Assembly (NCBI RefSeq): GCF_001890765.1
Contig: NZ_KV878783.1
Location: 4,058,771 to 4,122,770, forward strand
Origin: Spirulina major PCC 6313
GTDB lineage: Bacteria > Cyanobacteriota > Cyanobacteriia > Cyanobacteriales > Spirulinaceae
Reading direction: 5' to 3'
DNA: 64,000 nt
Below are positions 19,042 to 27,583 of this stretch, piece after piece. Position numbers and translations under genes: made by a program. The first letter of the stretch is position 1; each line of letters starts with the position of its first letter. The notes beneath the pieces were generated by a model. It was not told the origin of the DNA. It searched no databases and saw nothing but the letters and a program-made list of their open reading frames with translations.

Positions 19042-19070
19042 AGTGTAGCTGGTTGATCTTGGTCTGTCAA
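19042..19070 (-). promoter_or_regulatory. Sigma-70 promoter for the Abi ncRNA/gene
   Basis: On the minus strand TTGACA (19070-19065) is separated by exactly 17 bp from TACACT (19047-19042). Transcription would start near 19035, just before the hairpin RNA. Confidence 0.65.
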
Positions 19071-19082
19071 TCTGCCAAAATC

Positions 19083-19117
19083 AGCACCAGCAATTCTCAA
19101 ACCAAGGTGCTTTTTTT
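19083..19117 (+). terminator. Intrinsic terminator hairpin with T7 tract
   Basis: AGCACC (19083-19088) pairs with GGTGCT (19106-19111) and T7 follows (19111-19117) on the plus strand. No plus-strand gene precedes it, so it could end an RNA transcribed opposite the Abi promoter. On the minus strand it overlaps the last codons of the Uma2 remnant and is followed by GATTTTGG, so it may insulate the Abi promoter. Confidence 0.55.
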
Positions 19118-19360
19118 GTCGGTTAGACATTGGCGGAGGTCTCGGATGGCGGCGCTGGTGTTGCGTTCAGAGGCGATCGCAAAACAGCGCCTCACCCCCT
19201 CAGACACCGGCCAACCCGGAAACAATCGATATTTGAGCCGAGGCAGGGACGCATCACCCCGCTGTTGCTGGAGGGCTTGATAGTCTTGCCAGGTGGCGGG
19301 CGATCGCAGCACCGTCCCCGCTGAAAGATACAGTTTTTCGGGTGAAACCACCGTGAGCAT
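19097..19360 (-). pseudogene. Internally deleted Uma2-family (PD-(D/E)XK-like) gene
   Basis: From ATG 19360 the frame encodes 87 residues. The first 45 (MLTVVSPEKLYLSAGTVL...TWQDYQALQQQRGD...LKYR) resemble the start of cyanobacterial Uma2 proteins. The last 40 (PGWPVSEGVRRCFAIASE...IRDLRQ) resemble their C-terminal helices. The central nuclease core of roughly 100 residues, carrying the catalytic Asp and ExK motifs, is missing without loss of frame. Uma2 proteins are normally about 190 residues, like the intact copy at 42730-43296. I infer an in-frame deletion. The comparison is from memory of the family, so a novel small protein remains possible. Confidence 0.5.
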
Positions 19361-19523
19361 CTTGGCCCTCCTGATCCTCGCATTCCCTCGATTGTAATCA
19401 TCCCCCTTGCCCCAAGACATTCGCGCCTTTGCTCAAACCCAGCCCCGCCTCGCTTGAAAACTATACGGAACAGACCACCTCTTGCTAGGATCAATAGCCG
19501 GAACTCCAAACAATCCAGCACCT

Positions 19524-20687
19524 ATGAGCACCCACGATCAGATTCCGGCCCACGGCGGGCATTTAATTAATCGGATTGCCACCGCAGCCGAAGGCAAAGA
19601 ATTTCTCGAACAAGGCGAAACCATGCCCCGCGTTCAACTCGACGAGCGGGCCTTTTCCGATTTAGTCATGATTGCGATCGGTGGTTTTAGTCCCCTCACC
19701 GGCTTTATGGAGCAGAACGACTATGAAACCGTCGTCACCGATATGCGCCTCGCCAACGGTCTCCCCTGGGCAGTGCCTGTGACCCTGTCCGTGACAGAAG
19801 CGATCGCCGAACCCCTCAAAGAAGGAAACTGGGTGCGTTTGGATGATCCCAGCGGGCGATTTGTCGGCGTGCTCGAACTGACCCAAAAATACCGCTACAA
19901 CAAAACCCACGAAGCGGTGAACGTCTATCGCACCGACGAAGACAAGCACCCCGGCGTGAAAGTGGTGTACGACCAAGGACCGATTAATCTAGCGGGGCCC
20001 ATCTGGTTGTTGCAGCGCGATCCCCATCCGCTCTTTCCGCAGTATCAGATCGATCCGGCCGTGTCGCGGGCGAAGTTTCAAGAGGCAGGTTGGAAAACCG
20101 TCGTGGGTTTCCAAACCCGGAACCCGATCCACCGTGCCCACGAATATATCCAAAAATGCGCCCTCGAAACCGTGGATGGTCTCTTTTTGCATCCTCTGGT
20201 GGGGGCAACGAAAAGCGATGATATTCCGGCGGATGTGCGGATGCGGTGTTATGAAATCATGATGGATCGCTACTTCCCCCAAGACCGGGTGATTTTAGCG
20301 ATTAACCCCTCAGCGATGCGCTATGCGGGCCCCCGTGAGGCGATTTTCCATGCCCTGATTCGGAAGAATTACGGCTGTACACACTTCATTGTCGGGCGCG
20401 ATCATGCGGGGGTGGGGGACTATTACGGAACCTATGATGCTCAGCATATTTTTGATGAGTTTAAGCCGGATGAATTGGGGATTATCCCGATGAAGTTTGA
20501 GCACGCTTTCTATTGCACCCGCACGGGTCAGATGGCGACAACGAAAACGAGTCCGAGTGCGCCGGAAGAGCGGGTGCATCTGTCGGGGACGAAGGTGCGG
20601 GCGTTGTTGCGGGATGGGAAATTACCGCCGCCGGAATTTTCGCGGCCGGAAGTGGCGCAGGAGTTGATCCGGGCGATGCAGGGCTAG
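19524..20687 (+). CDS. sat: Sulfate adenylyltransferase (ATP sulfurylase)
   Basis: The 387-residue enzyme makes adenosine 5'-phosphosulfate from sulfate and ATP, the first step of sulfate assimilation and of PAPS supply. Signatures include [14 protein letters not shown] (QxRN plus the HxxH nucleotide site), [16 protein letters not shown] and VGRDHAGVG. No APS-kinase domain is fused. ATG 19524 ([12 protein letters not shown]) is the family start; the longer frame from 19482 is not. It is followed by a clear terminator. Its product feeds the sulfotransferases at the left of the window only in a general sense. Confidence 0.95.
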   Translation: MSTHDQIPAHGGHLINRIATAAEGKEFLEQGETMPRVQLDERAFSDLVMIAIGGFSPLTGFMEQNDYETVVTDMRLANGLPWAVPVTLSVTEAIAEPLKEGNWVRLDDPSGRFVGVLELTQKYRYNKTHEAVNVYRTDEDKHPGVKVVYDQGPINLAGPIWLLQRDPHPLFPQYQIDPAVSRAKFQEAGWKTVVGFQTRNPIHRAHEYIQKCALETVDGLFLHPLVGATKSDDIPADVRMRCYEIMMDRYFPQDRVILAINPSAMRYAGPREAIFHALIRKNYGCTHFIVGRDHAGVGDYYGTYDAQHIFDEFKPDELGIIPMKFEHAFYCTRTGQMATTKTSPSAPEERVHLSGTKVRALLRDGKLPPPEFSRPEVAQELIRAMQG

Positions 20688-20720
20688 GGCTCGCCGTCAA
20701 AATCGGCTTCACGGTGAAAG

Positions 20721-20743
20721 ACAAGGGGCTTTAAGCCCCTTGT
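20721..20743 (+). terminator. Terminator after sat
   Basis: The 23-nt palindrome ACAAGGGGCTTTAAGCCCC followed by TTGT gives an 11-bp stem, then TTGG. It lies 34 bp after the sat stop. A related hairpin is at 32173-32196. Confidence 0.7.
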
Positions 20744-20796
20744 TTGGTTGTCGGGATGGGTTACGGGGATTGGGGTTGGGTTGAGACGCGCTCTCG

Positions 20797-20802
20797 TATA
20801 AT
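20797..20802 (+). promoter_or_regulatory. -10 box for the caspase-like gene
   Basis: A perfect TATAAT lies 97 bp before the ATG at 20899. Candidate -35 sequences (TTGGGT at 15 bp) are poor, so only the -10 element is proposed. Confidence 0.4.
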
Positions 20803-20898
20803 GTCAGCTTATCGGTATTGGGTTTTTAATCTGTTGAGGATGACCAATTGCTGATAGGCTGATAGCAAAGCATTCGCACATCAGCAGCATAGGTTGGT

Positions 20899-23088
20899 AT
20901 GAGATTGGATCGACGTACCTTTTTGCAACAGGTCGGGCTCACACTACTGGCCACTGGAGCAGGCGCGATCGCTCCACCCCCCAGTTGGGCAGCGGCTGCG
21001 ACAGAATACCAAAAAACCGTCACCGCAACAAATCGCCGCAAACTCGCACTCTTGGTGGGGATCGACAACTATCCCCACCATCCCTCTTTAGAAGGGTGTG
21101 GGATGGATGTGGAATTGCAGCGGGAAGTGTTGATCCATCGGTTGGGGTTCCAGCCGGCGGATATTGTCACGATTACGGATCAACAAGGGACACGGGAAAA
21201 TATTGAAGCGGCGTTCCAAGAACATCTGATCAAACAGGCCCGGGAAGACGATACGGTGGTCTTTCACTTCAGCGGCTACGGGGCCCAAGTCCACCGCGAC
21301 CCGGAACAAACGATCCTCACTAATCGCCTCGTGTCCGTAGACCGCGAAACCGCCGAAGCGACGGAGGTGGTGGGCAATGGCATTCTCGAAGAAACCCTGC
21401 TGCTGCTGGTGCAGTCCCTGGCGACGCGGCGGGTGACGGTGGTGCTTGATACCGCCTATCAAAGTTTTGGGCAGTTGCTCCAGGGGAGTTGGCGATCGCG
21501 TGCTCATCCCGATGCCCCCGCCGAACACCCCAGCCAAGCAGAATTAGCAGTGGCGGCACAACTCCAGCAACGCCTTGGCAAAAAAACACGCCTTAGCCAT
21601 TCCTCAGCATCCCGTTGGGAGCAATATTCAGGGGTGCTCTTGGGCAGTGAAGCCGCCCTCGAAGGCCGCTGGCGGGGCTTTAGTGCGGGCTTATTAACCT
21701 ATAGCCTCACCCAATGGCTCTGGGAAATGACCCCTTCGCCCACGGTCTTGATGACCCTCAAACATTTAAGCGAAACCCTCGTTCCCATTGCCGATCAACA
21801 ACCCTACCTGCGGGGCAAAGCCAAGACTCCGCAAGCGGTGCTCCCCTACGCCATTACCCCCAGTGCCCCGACGGGAGGGGAAGGCTATGTGGCGGCGGTA
21901 GACCCCAATTCCAACGAGGTGCAGTTGAAATTGGGGGGGATAGTGCCGTGGGTGTGGAATCAGACGGAGGGGCGATCGCGGGTTCGAGTCATTACCAATA
22001 GTGGCGAGGTGGGGGGCATTCTCCAGTTGCGCTCAGGCTCGAAACTGACCGCGAAGGCGATGCCCTTGGACAATGAGATCCGTCCTCAAGTGGGCGATCG
22101 CGTTCAGGAATGGGTGCGAGCTTTGCCTCGTAATTTGGGGTTAACCATTGCCCTGGATCACAGCCTGCAACGGATTGAACGGGTCGATGCCACCAGCGCC
22201 CTCGCCAATATTAAGAGTGTTGCTAATGTGGTGCTCGCCGGGGAGCAAGCGACGGACTACCTCCTCAGTCGGAGCGGTTCTGTAACCCCCGTGGCGATCG
22301 CCAGCACCCAAAAAAACCTGATCCAAGGCTATGAACTCTACTCAGCCGGCGGTGTGCCCATCGCCAACACCATCGGCGGGTCTGATGAAGCCGTTAAACT
22401 CGCGATCAATCGCTTAGTGCCCACCTTTGCCACCCTCCTCGCTGCCAAATGGTGGCGTTTGTTGGTGAATGCGGGGTCCTCGCAACTGCCTGTCCAGGCT
22501 TCCCTACGGTTAATCAAACCCCAGCCCAGTATTCTGGCCGTCCAGAGCACCCGCCGCGCTCGTCAGATCGCGCCCCCCGTGGCGGATCTCACTGCCCAAG
22601 CCTTCACCACTCTGCCCCTGGGGGGAATGGTGCAATACCAGATTGAAAACTTTGGTGATCAGCCCCTCTATACGATGGTGGTGGGTTTGGATAGTCGCAG
22701 TAAAGCGATCGCCCTCTATCCTCCCGCCACCAGCGATGCATCCCATTGGGTCGTTGAGGCTAACACCTCTCTGACGCTGCCCCACCCCTCGAACCCCTCG
22801 ACCCTCACCGGCCTAATGGCAGGCACCTCCGGACTCACCCAACTCTATATCATCTGTAGTCGGGCCCCATTCCCCACCATGCGCACCTATCTCGCCCAAT
22901 TGCCCCCCCCCAAGGGCGACGGCGATCGCTTCATCGAACTCGATAAACCTCTCCCCCTCACCCAAGCCCTCCTCAAAGACCTCCACGCCGCCAGCCAACC
23001 CCTCACCCCCACCGAAAACAGCGGCGATCATTACGCCTTGCATGTGGAAGCCTGGGCTGCGTTGCCCTTGGTGTATCAGGTGGTTTAA
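20899..23088 (+). CDS. Caspase-fold protein lacking the catalytic dyad (pseudo-orthocaspase)
   Basis: The 729-residue protein begins with a Tat-type signal (LDRRTFLQQVGLTLLATGAG), so it is probably exported folded. Residues 48-190 form a C14 p20-like domain: KLALLVGIDNYP, LEGCGMDVELQREVL and DDTVVFHFSGYGAQVH. In active orthocaspases the motif is SGHG, but here Tyr127 replaces His. The cysteine strand reads VVLDTAYQSFG, with Ala186 at the position usually held by Cys. Both catalytic residues are therefore absent. Non-peptidase orthocaspase variants are known in cyanobacteria. The remaining 500 residues contain beta-rich segments of unknown fold. A role in binding or scaffolding outside the cytosol is inferred. 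Confidence 0.82.
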   Translation: MRLDRRTFLQQVGLTLLATGAGAIAPPPSWAAAATEYQKTVTATNRRKLALLVGIDNYPHHPSLEGCGMDVELQREVLIHRLGFQPADIVTITDQQGTRENIEAAFQEHLIKQAREDDTVVFHFSGYGAQVHRDPEQTILTNRLVSVDRETAEATEVVGNGILEETLLLLVQSLATRRVTVVLDTAYQSFGQLLQGSWRSRAHPDAPAEHPSQAELAVAAQLQQRLGKKTRLSHSSASRWEQYSGVLLGSEAALEGRWRGFSAGLLTYSLTQWLWEMTPSPTVLMTLKHLSETLVPIADQQPYLRGKAKTPQAVLPYAITPSAPTGGEGYVAAVDPNSNEVQLKLGGIVPWVWNQTEGRSRVRVITNSGEVGGILQLRSGSKLTAKAMPLDNEIRPQVGDRVQEWVRALPRNLGLTIALDHSLQRIERVDATSALANIKSVANVVLAGEQATDYLLSRSGSVTPVAIASTQKNLIQGYELYSAGGVPIANTIGGSDEAVKLAINRLVPTFATLLAAKWWRLLVNAGSSQLPVQASLRLIKPQPSILAVQSTRRARQIAPPVADLTAQAFTTLPLGGMVQYQIENFGDQPLYTMVVGLDSRSKAIALYPPATSDASHWVVEANTSLTLPHPSNPSTLTGLMAGTSGLTQLYIICSRAPFPTMRTYLAQLPPPKGDGDRFIELDKPLPLTQALLKDLHAASQPLTPTENSGDHYALHVEAWAALPLVYQVV

Positions 23089-23172
23089 AGAGCAGAGCGT
23101 CCAAGTCTGCCGGAAAATTGGGCTATGGTAAGCGAGGAAGATCATTCCTGCTGTTTTGAATTGCGATCGCCT

Positions 23173-23712
23173 ATGGCTGCCACCGTTGTTGAAATTCTCT
23201 CCGCCGACGAAATTCGCCGCACCCTCACCCGCCTCGCCTCCGAAGTGATCGAAAAGGTCGGCGACCTCTCTCGCGTCGTCCTCGTCGGCATCCACACGCG
23301 GGGCGTTCCCCTCGCCGAATCCCTCGCCGCCCAAATGATGGCCCTAGAACCCTGCGACATTCCCGTCGGTCAGCTTGACATCACCTTTTACCGCGATGAC
23401 CTCAGGGCCATCGGCATGCGCACCCCCGCCAAAAGCGCCATGCCCTGCGATCTCACCGATCGCATCGTCGTTCTCGTCGATGACGTGATTTATAAAGGCC
23501 GTACCGTGCGGGCAGCCCTCAACGCCGTTGGGGAGTTTGGCCGTCCGGATCGCATCTATCTTGCGGTATTAGTCGATCGCGGCCATCGCCAATTGCCCAT
23601 CCACCCGGACTTCACCGGGCGACATCTACCCACCTCCTCCGAAGAACAGGTGCGCGTCTATCTCCAAGGCTACGACGGCCACGATGCCGTTGAACTGATC
23701 CGAGCGGATTAG
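23173..23712 (+). CDS. pyrR: Bifunctional PyrR pyrimidine regulator / uracil phosphoribosyltransferase
   Basis: The 179-residue type I phosphoribosyltransferase has the PRPP loop [19 protein letters not shown] near residues 97-115 and the flexible-loop segment DITFYRDDL, matching PyrR length and order. In Gram-positives PyrR attenuates pyr operons by binding RNA; in cyanobacteria mainly the UPRT activity has been discussed, and no pyr anti-terminator was recognised here. ATG 23173 was chosen since the frame from 23125 adds 16 unconserved residues. The next gene starts 32 bp downstream on the same strand. Confidence 0.92.
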   Translation: MAATVVEILSADEIRRTLTRLASEVIEKVGDLSRVVLVGIHTRGVPLAESLAAQMMALEPCDIPVGQLDITFYRDDLRAIGMRTPAKSAMPCDLTDRIVVLVDDVIYKGRTVRAALNAVGEFGRPDRIYLAVLVDRGHRQLPIHPDFTGRHLPTSSEEQVRVYLQGYDGHDAVELIRAD

Positions 23713-23744
23713 TCCACCGCAATCTAGCAATCTTTCTCTCCATC

Positions 23745-25562
23745 ATGCCTATCTTTCGTCACTGGCGACATCCTCGCGTTCCTGATGCGATCGCCCTCTT
23801 TAACCTCACCCTCCTGTTTGCGATCAGTTGGCACATTCCTTACTACATCAGTGATGATGCCGCCATTCTGCTCAAATCCGCCCAACAACTGAGCCAAGGT
23901 GTCACCCCCTGGCTCCAAAGTCTCACCCTTCCGAGCGCCACCGATATCGCCCAAGATACCCAAACCTGGATTGTCTGGTATCCCCCCGGCATGACCCTGC
24001 TGTACTACCCCCTCATTGCCCTTGGTCTGCCCCTGGGGATTGCCGCCCGGATTACCTCCTATCTATTTTTGGTGAGTGGGAGTTTAGGCTGGCTTGCGAT
24101 CGCCAAACACTTCAAAATTCCCCAACCCGTCCAAATCATCCTCGCCTGCACCCTTCCCCTCTACGCCCTCTCCGTTGGCGGAGCCGTGCGCCTCTGGAAC
24201 AGCGAACTTCCCCCCTTTGGTCTCCTCCCCTGGCTCTACCTCTACGGTTTACACCTCATCGCCCGCTGGCAAGCCCAAGCCGCCTCACTCTGCTTCCGTA
24301 AAACCGCCTTCGATATTGCCTCGATCGGCCTCCTTGCCGGCAGCGTCTATTGGCTGAAATATTCTGCGGTCACCGCTGCGTTTGCCCTCTGTATTTATCT
24401 CGTCATTGAATTATTTTTCTATCTCAAAACGTCACTAAGCGGGCCACAAAAACTGATCTTACTCACGATCGGTGGATTCAGTTTTGCCATCCCACCCACT
24501 CTTCTTTCAGGGATCAACCAAGCCTTAACCCAAACCGTTAACATCATTGAACAATCAGAACTCTCAGCGTTTTCACCGGATCACCCACGCGGCTGGTACA
24601 TGCTCCTTTTTCTTCTCGCTGTTCCGACCCTCTACCTCTTCCAAGGTATGTTTGTGTGGATGCATTTTGTCTTTTTTAGTGATAGCTGGTTGCCCTTCTT
24701 TTCCGATATTGTCTTTCATAATCGAATTATTCCCCTTGCCATTCTCGTCTTGCCCCTGAGTGCTGCAATGGCATGGCTACTATGGCATCATCGCCATCAG
24801 TTTAGCCCATCACTCTTAAGGTTTGCTGCCTGTGTGGCCTTTATTCCTCTCTTACCCCTTGCTTACCTCTCCCACCGCATTGGGTACAACTATTTGATGT
24901 TTAATCCACGCCATGGATCATATCATTTTATTATCATTGAAATAATTATCTTAACCATTCTTTTGCGATCAATACTCTTGCTCAAAAAACAACGTCAAAA
25001 GTTACGAAAACTATCCTGGTTTGTCCTGCTATTTATCATCATATTTCCTAATGCTTTTCATGTCAGCACTTTCGCCAAAGAAAACATTTTAGATCAAAAT
25101 AATTCTAAATATTTCACCACATCAGAATACCTCTATGATCGAAACATCGCATCGCAAAATATTCCAGGGATTCTTACTGGAATTCAAGATCTAATTCAAA
25201 ACCCACAACAGGATGTAATTACGCTGGGGCTTGATAATATTAGTGCTTTTTCATCATGGTTATTGGTGGATGGGCGTGTTTTACCGCTGGCCTATTCTGA
25301 CGAATTGTTCGTAACAACCCATGGACGAGCAATGAGTGTTTATAGCGAAAGTCCGTTTCTGACCTCGGAGCCGTTGCGGGTGGTGTTGGTGGTGTCGCGA
25401 TCGATTGAGCGCGATCGCCCTCGGTTCCAGACCCTCAAAAACCGCTTTCCCCAAGCGACTGATTGGCAGAAAGTTCCCGATCAACAGTTACCGGAATCCA
25501 ACGTGGCGATCTACTTTACAGATTTGGTGGTGGACGGTGAGGCTCCGGCGGCGATCAAGTAG
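23745..25562 (+). CDS. Polytopic membrane protein, GT-C glycosyltransferase-like
   Basis: The 605-residue protein has about ten to twelve hydrophobic helices over residues 12-430, followed by a soluble C-terminal domain. The first loop contains YYISDDAAILLKSAQQL, placing acidic residues after helix 1 as in GT-C/PMT-like mannosyl- and arabinosyltransferases; WYPPGMTLLYYPL and RHGSYHFIIIEI are further loop features. I do not recognise a named family. Codon and base use changes inside the gene: the first half is GC-rich and the 24360-25330 part is AT-rich, so it may be mosaic. It follows pyrR by 32 bp but without functional connection. A lipid-linked sugar transfer role is only inferred from topology. 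Confidence 0.72.
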   Translation: MPIFRHWRHPRVPDAIALFNLTLLFAISWHIPYYISDDAAILLKSAQQLSQGVTPWLQSLTLPSATDIAQDTQTWIVWYPPGMTLLYYPLIALGLPLGIAARITSYLFLVSGSLGWLAIAKHFKIPQPVQIILACTLPLYALSVGGAVRLWNSELPPFGLLPWLYLYGLHLIARWQAQAASLCFRKTAFDIASIGLLAGSVYWLKYSAVTAAFALCIYLVIELFFYLKTSLSGPQKLILLTIGGFSFAIPPTLLSGINQALTQTVNIIEQSELSAFSPDHPRGWYMLLFLLAVPTLYLFQGMFVWMHFVFFSDSWLPFFSDIVFHNRIIPLAILVLPLSAAMAWLLWHHRHQFSPSLLRFAACVAFIPLLPLAYLSHRIGYNYLMFNPRHGSYHFIIIEIIILTILLRSILLLKKQRQKLRKLSWFVLLFIIIFPNAFHVSTFAKENILDQNNSKYFTTSEYLYDRNIASQNIPGILTGIQDLIQNPQQDVITLGLDNISAFSSWLLVDGRVLPLAYSDELFVTTHGRAMSVYSESPFLTSEPLRVVLVVSRSIERDRPRFQTLKNRFPQATDWQKVPDQQLPESNVAIYFTDLVVDGEAPAAIK

Positions 25563-25700
25563 GTGGGATGGGTGGGTGAATCATGCATCGAACCATGATT
25601 AATTTGCATGATCGAGCCGGGTTTTGCTGCTTTCACTACAAAAAAAATGATCGAGTACCGACACCATGGGGGACATTATCTTGTTCCCTTCTTCGTGACT

Positions 25701-27503
25701 ATGATGCTCCGTCGTTTGTTGAAAGGATTCGGCTCGATTCGCTTGGCAGTGCCGTTGATGGCGGCCATTGTGGTGATTTTGATCGGGGCGACGATGTACG
25801 AATCCCAGGTGGGGTCGAGTACGGTGCAAGAGGTGATTTATAAAAGTCCCTGGTTTGGGGCCTTGATGTTTTTGCTGGCTTTGAATTTGGGGGTTTCGGC
25901 GATGTCGCGCTATCCCTGGCGGGGGGCGCGGAAGGTGGGGTTTGCCTTGACTCATTGGGGGCTGATTGTGTTGATTGCGGGGGCGGCGGCGGTGATCCAT
26001 GTGGGGGTGGAAGGGATGTTACTCGTGCGCACGGATGCAAACCCGACGAATCAAATTCGGGTGGAGGGGGAATTTTTAGAGGTGATCCAGCCCGATCAAT
26101 CCCTGGCGCAGGCGGAGGTAGTGATTACCAATGGGCAGGTGAAAACGCGGCAGGCGGCGGGTTTGGAATTGCTGGATTATCGCGAAAATACGATTAAAAC
26201 CGTGAGTTTTCAGACGGGTGGCGCTGTGGAGAATCCGGCGGTGCGGCTGGAGTTACGCAGCGATCGCATGGCCCAAACGGTGGATCGCTGGCTGGCGATC
26301 GCGCCGCTTCCCTATCGTTCGGTCACGATGGGCCCGGCGGAACTGGCGATCGCCCGCGCTGAGAGCGAGGCCGAACTTGATCAGCTTCTCCATCCCTCCA
26401 CCGATGCTGATTCTCACCCTTGGGGAACCCTCACCCTCACCACATTGGATCAATCGAACGTGATCGATCTTCAGACGGCGGCCCAGTCGGATCAGCCGAT
26501 TCGCGTCGGGGATATCACAGCGCAAGTGGTGGCAGTGTTTCCCAATTTTCAACTCAACGGTAAAGGCCAGCCGATCAGCGTCTCGGATGAGTTTCAAAAT
26601 CCGGCGGTACAGTTGACGGTGCAAGCTCCGACGGGAAAAGAGCGGTGGTTTGTGTTTGCGAAACCGGATTTTCCGCCCGTGCGCACGCCGATCACGACGG
26701 GATTCACAGAGAATCTGAGGGTTGATTATGCGATCGCGCCACCCCAACCCCAAGACTATTTCCATGTGGTGATCGGGCCCGATACACAGTGCTATTACGT
26801 GGCGAAATCCTCCCAAGGGGTCAAATCCGGGACGTTTAAGCTCGGTCAAACCGTCACCCCCGGCTGGGCAGATTTCCAGATTCGCCTTGCCGATGTGCTC
26901 GACCATGCCCAACTACACCGCGAGATTGTCCCCGTTGAAGAGCCGGGCATCGAAGGATCGCCCGCCCTGCGTGTGCGCACGGCGGCAGGAACTGAGGCTT
27001 GGTTACCGTGGGGAGAACCGACGGTGATTAACGAACCCGACGGCGGGGAAACCCTGGCCGCCTTTACGCCCAAACTGTTGCAACTGCCCTTTGCGGTGCA
27101 GTTGGATGATTTCATCGTCGATCGCAATGAAGGCTCGGAGTCGGTGGCGATGTGGACAAGTCAGATTGAGATTATTGATCCGGCGGCGCAGTGGGTGGAA
27201 GCTCGGCGGGTGTGGATGAATCACCCCACCTGGTATCACGGTTGGAAACTGGCCCAAGCCTCGTGGAATCCGGGGGATCTGAAACAATCCACCCTGCAAG
27301 TGAAGCGGGAACCGGCGTGGGTGACGGCGTTAACCTGGATCGGGTCGGCGCTGGTGATTAGCGGGATTGCGGTGATGTTCTATGGCCCGGCAGTGGTGAA
27401 ACAATGGCGGCATACTGAGTCGTCAACCGTTCCCCTCGCGTCAGAGTCTGAGGCGGAATTAAGCAGCGCGATCGCAACACCTGAACCCGTTTCCCCGTCC
27501 TAG
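25701..27503 (+). CDS. ResB/Ccs1-like cytochrome c maturation protein
   Basis: The 600-residue protein shows System II ResB architecture: three N-terminal membrane helices (LAVPLMAAIVVILIGATMYE, WFGALMFLLALNLGVSAM, HWGLIVLIAGAAAVIHV), a large extracytoplasmic domain of about 450 residues, and a last helix near 555-575 preceded by WYHGWKLAQASWNPG. The His before helix 3 and the HPTWYHGW segment fit the heme-ligand positions of ResB proteins. It is longer and less typical than the usual cyanobacterial Ccs1 (about 450 residues). The next gene, CcsA-like, starts 80 bp downstream on the same strand; the two would form a heme delivery and ligation complex. The start was placed at 25701, where helix 1 follows directly. 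Confidence 0.83.
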   Translation: MMLRRLLKGFGSIRLAVPLMAAIVVILIGATMYESQVGSSTVQEVIYKSPWFGALMFLLALNLGVSAMSRYPWRGARKVGFALTHWGLIVLIAGAAAVIHVGVEGMLLVRTDANPTNQIRVEGEFLEVIQPDQSLAQAEVVITNGQVKTRQAAGLELLDYRENTIKTVSFQTGGAVENPAVRLELRSDRMAQTVDRWLAIAPLPYRSVTMGPAELAIARAESEAELDQLLHPSTDADSHPWGTLTLTTLDQSNVIDLQTAAQSDQPIRVGDITAQVVAVFPNFQLNGKGQPISVSDEFQNPAVQLTVQAPTGKERWFVFAKPDFPPVRTPITTGFTENLRVDYAIAPPQPQDYFHVVIGPDTQCYYVAKSSQGVKSGTFKLGQTVTPGWADFQIRLADVLDHAQLHREIVPVEEPGIEGSPALRVRTAAGTEAWLPWGEPTVINEPDGGETLAAFTPKLLQLPFAVQLDDFIVDRNEGSESVAMWTSQIEIIDPAAQWVEARRVWMNHPTWYHGWKLAQASWNPGDLKQSTLQVKREPAWVTALTWIGSALVISGIAVMFYGPAVVKQWRHTESSTVPLASESEAELSSAIATPEPVSPS

Positions 27504-27583
27504 ATAGGCCCTCATCCCCGACCCTTTTTCTATTGGGTGAAAGAATCCGATCACTGCTCTTGTTGAACCTTTCCATTGAACCC

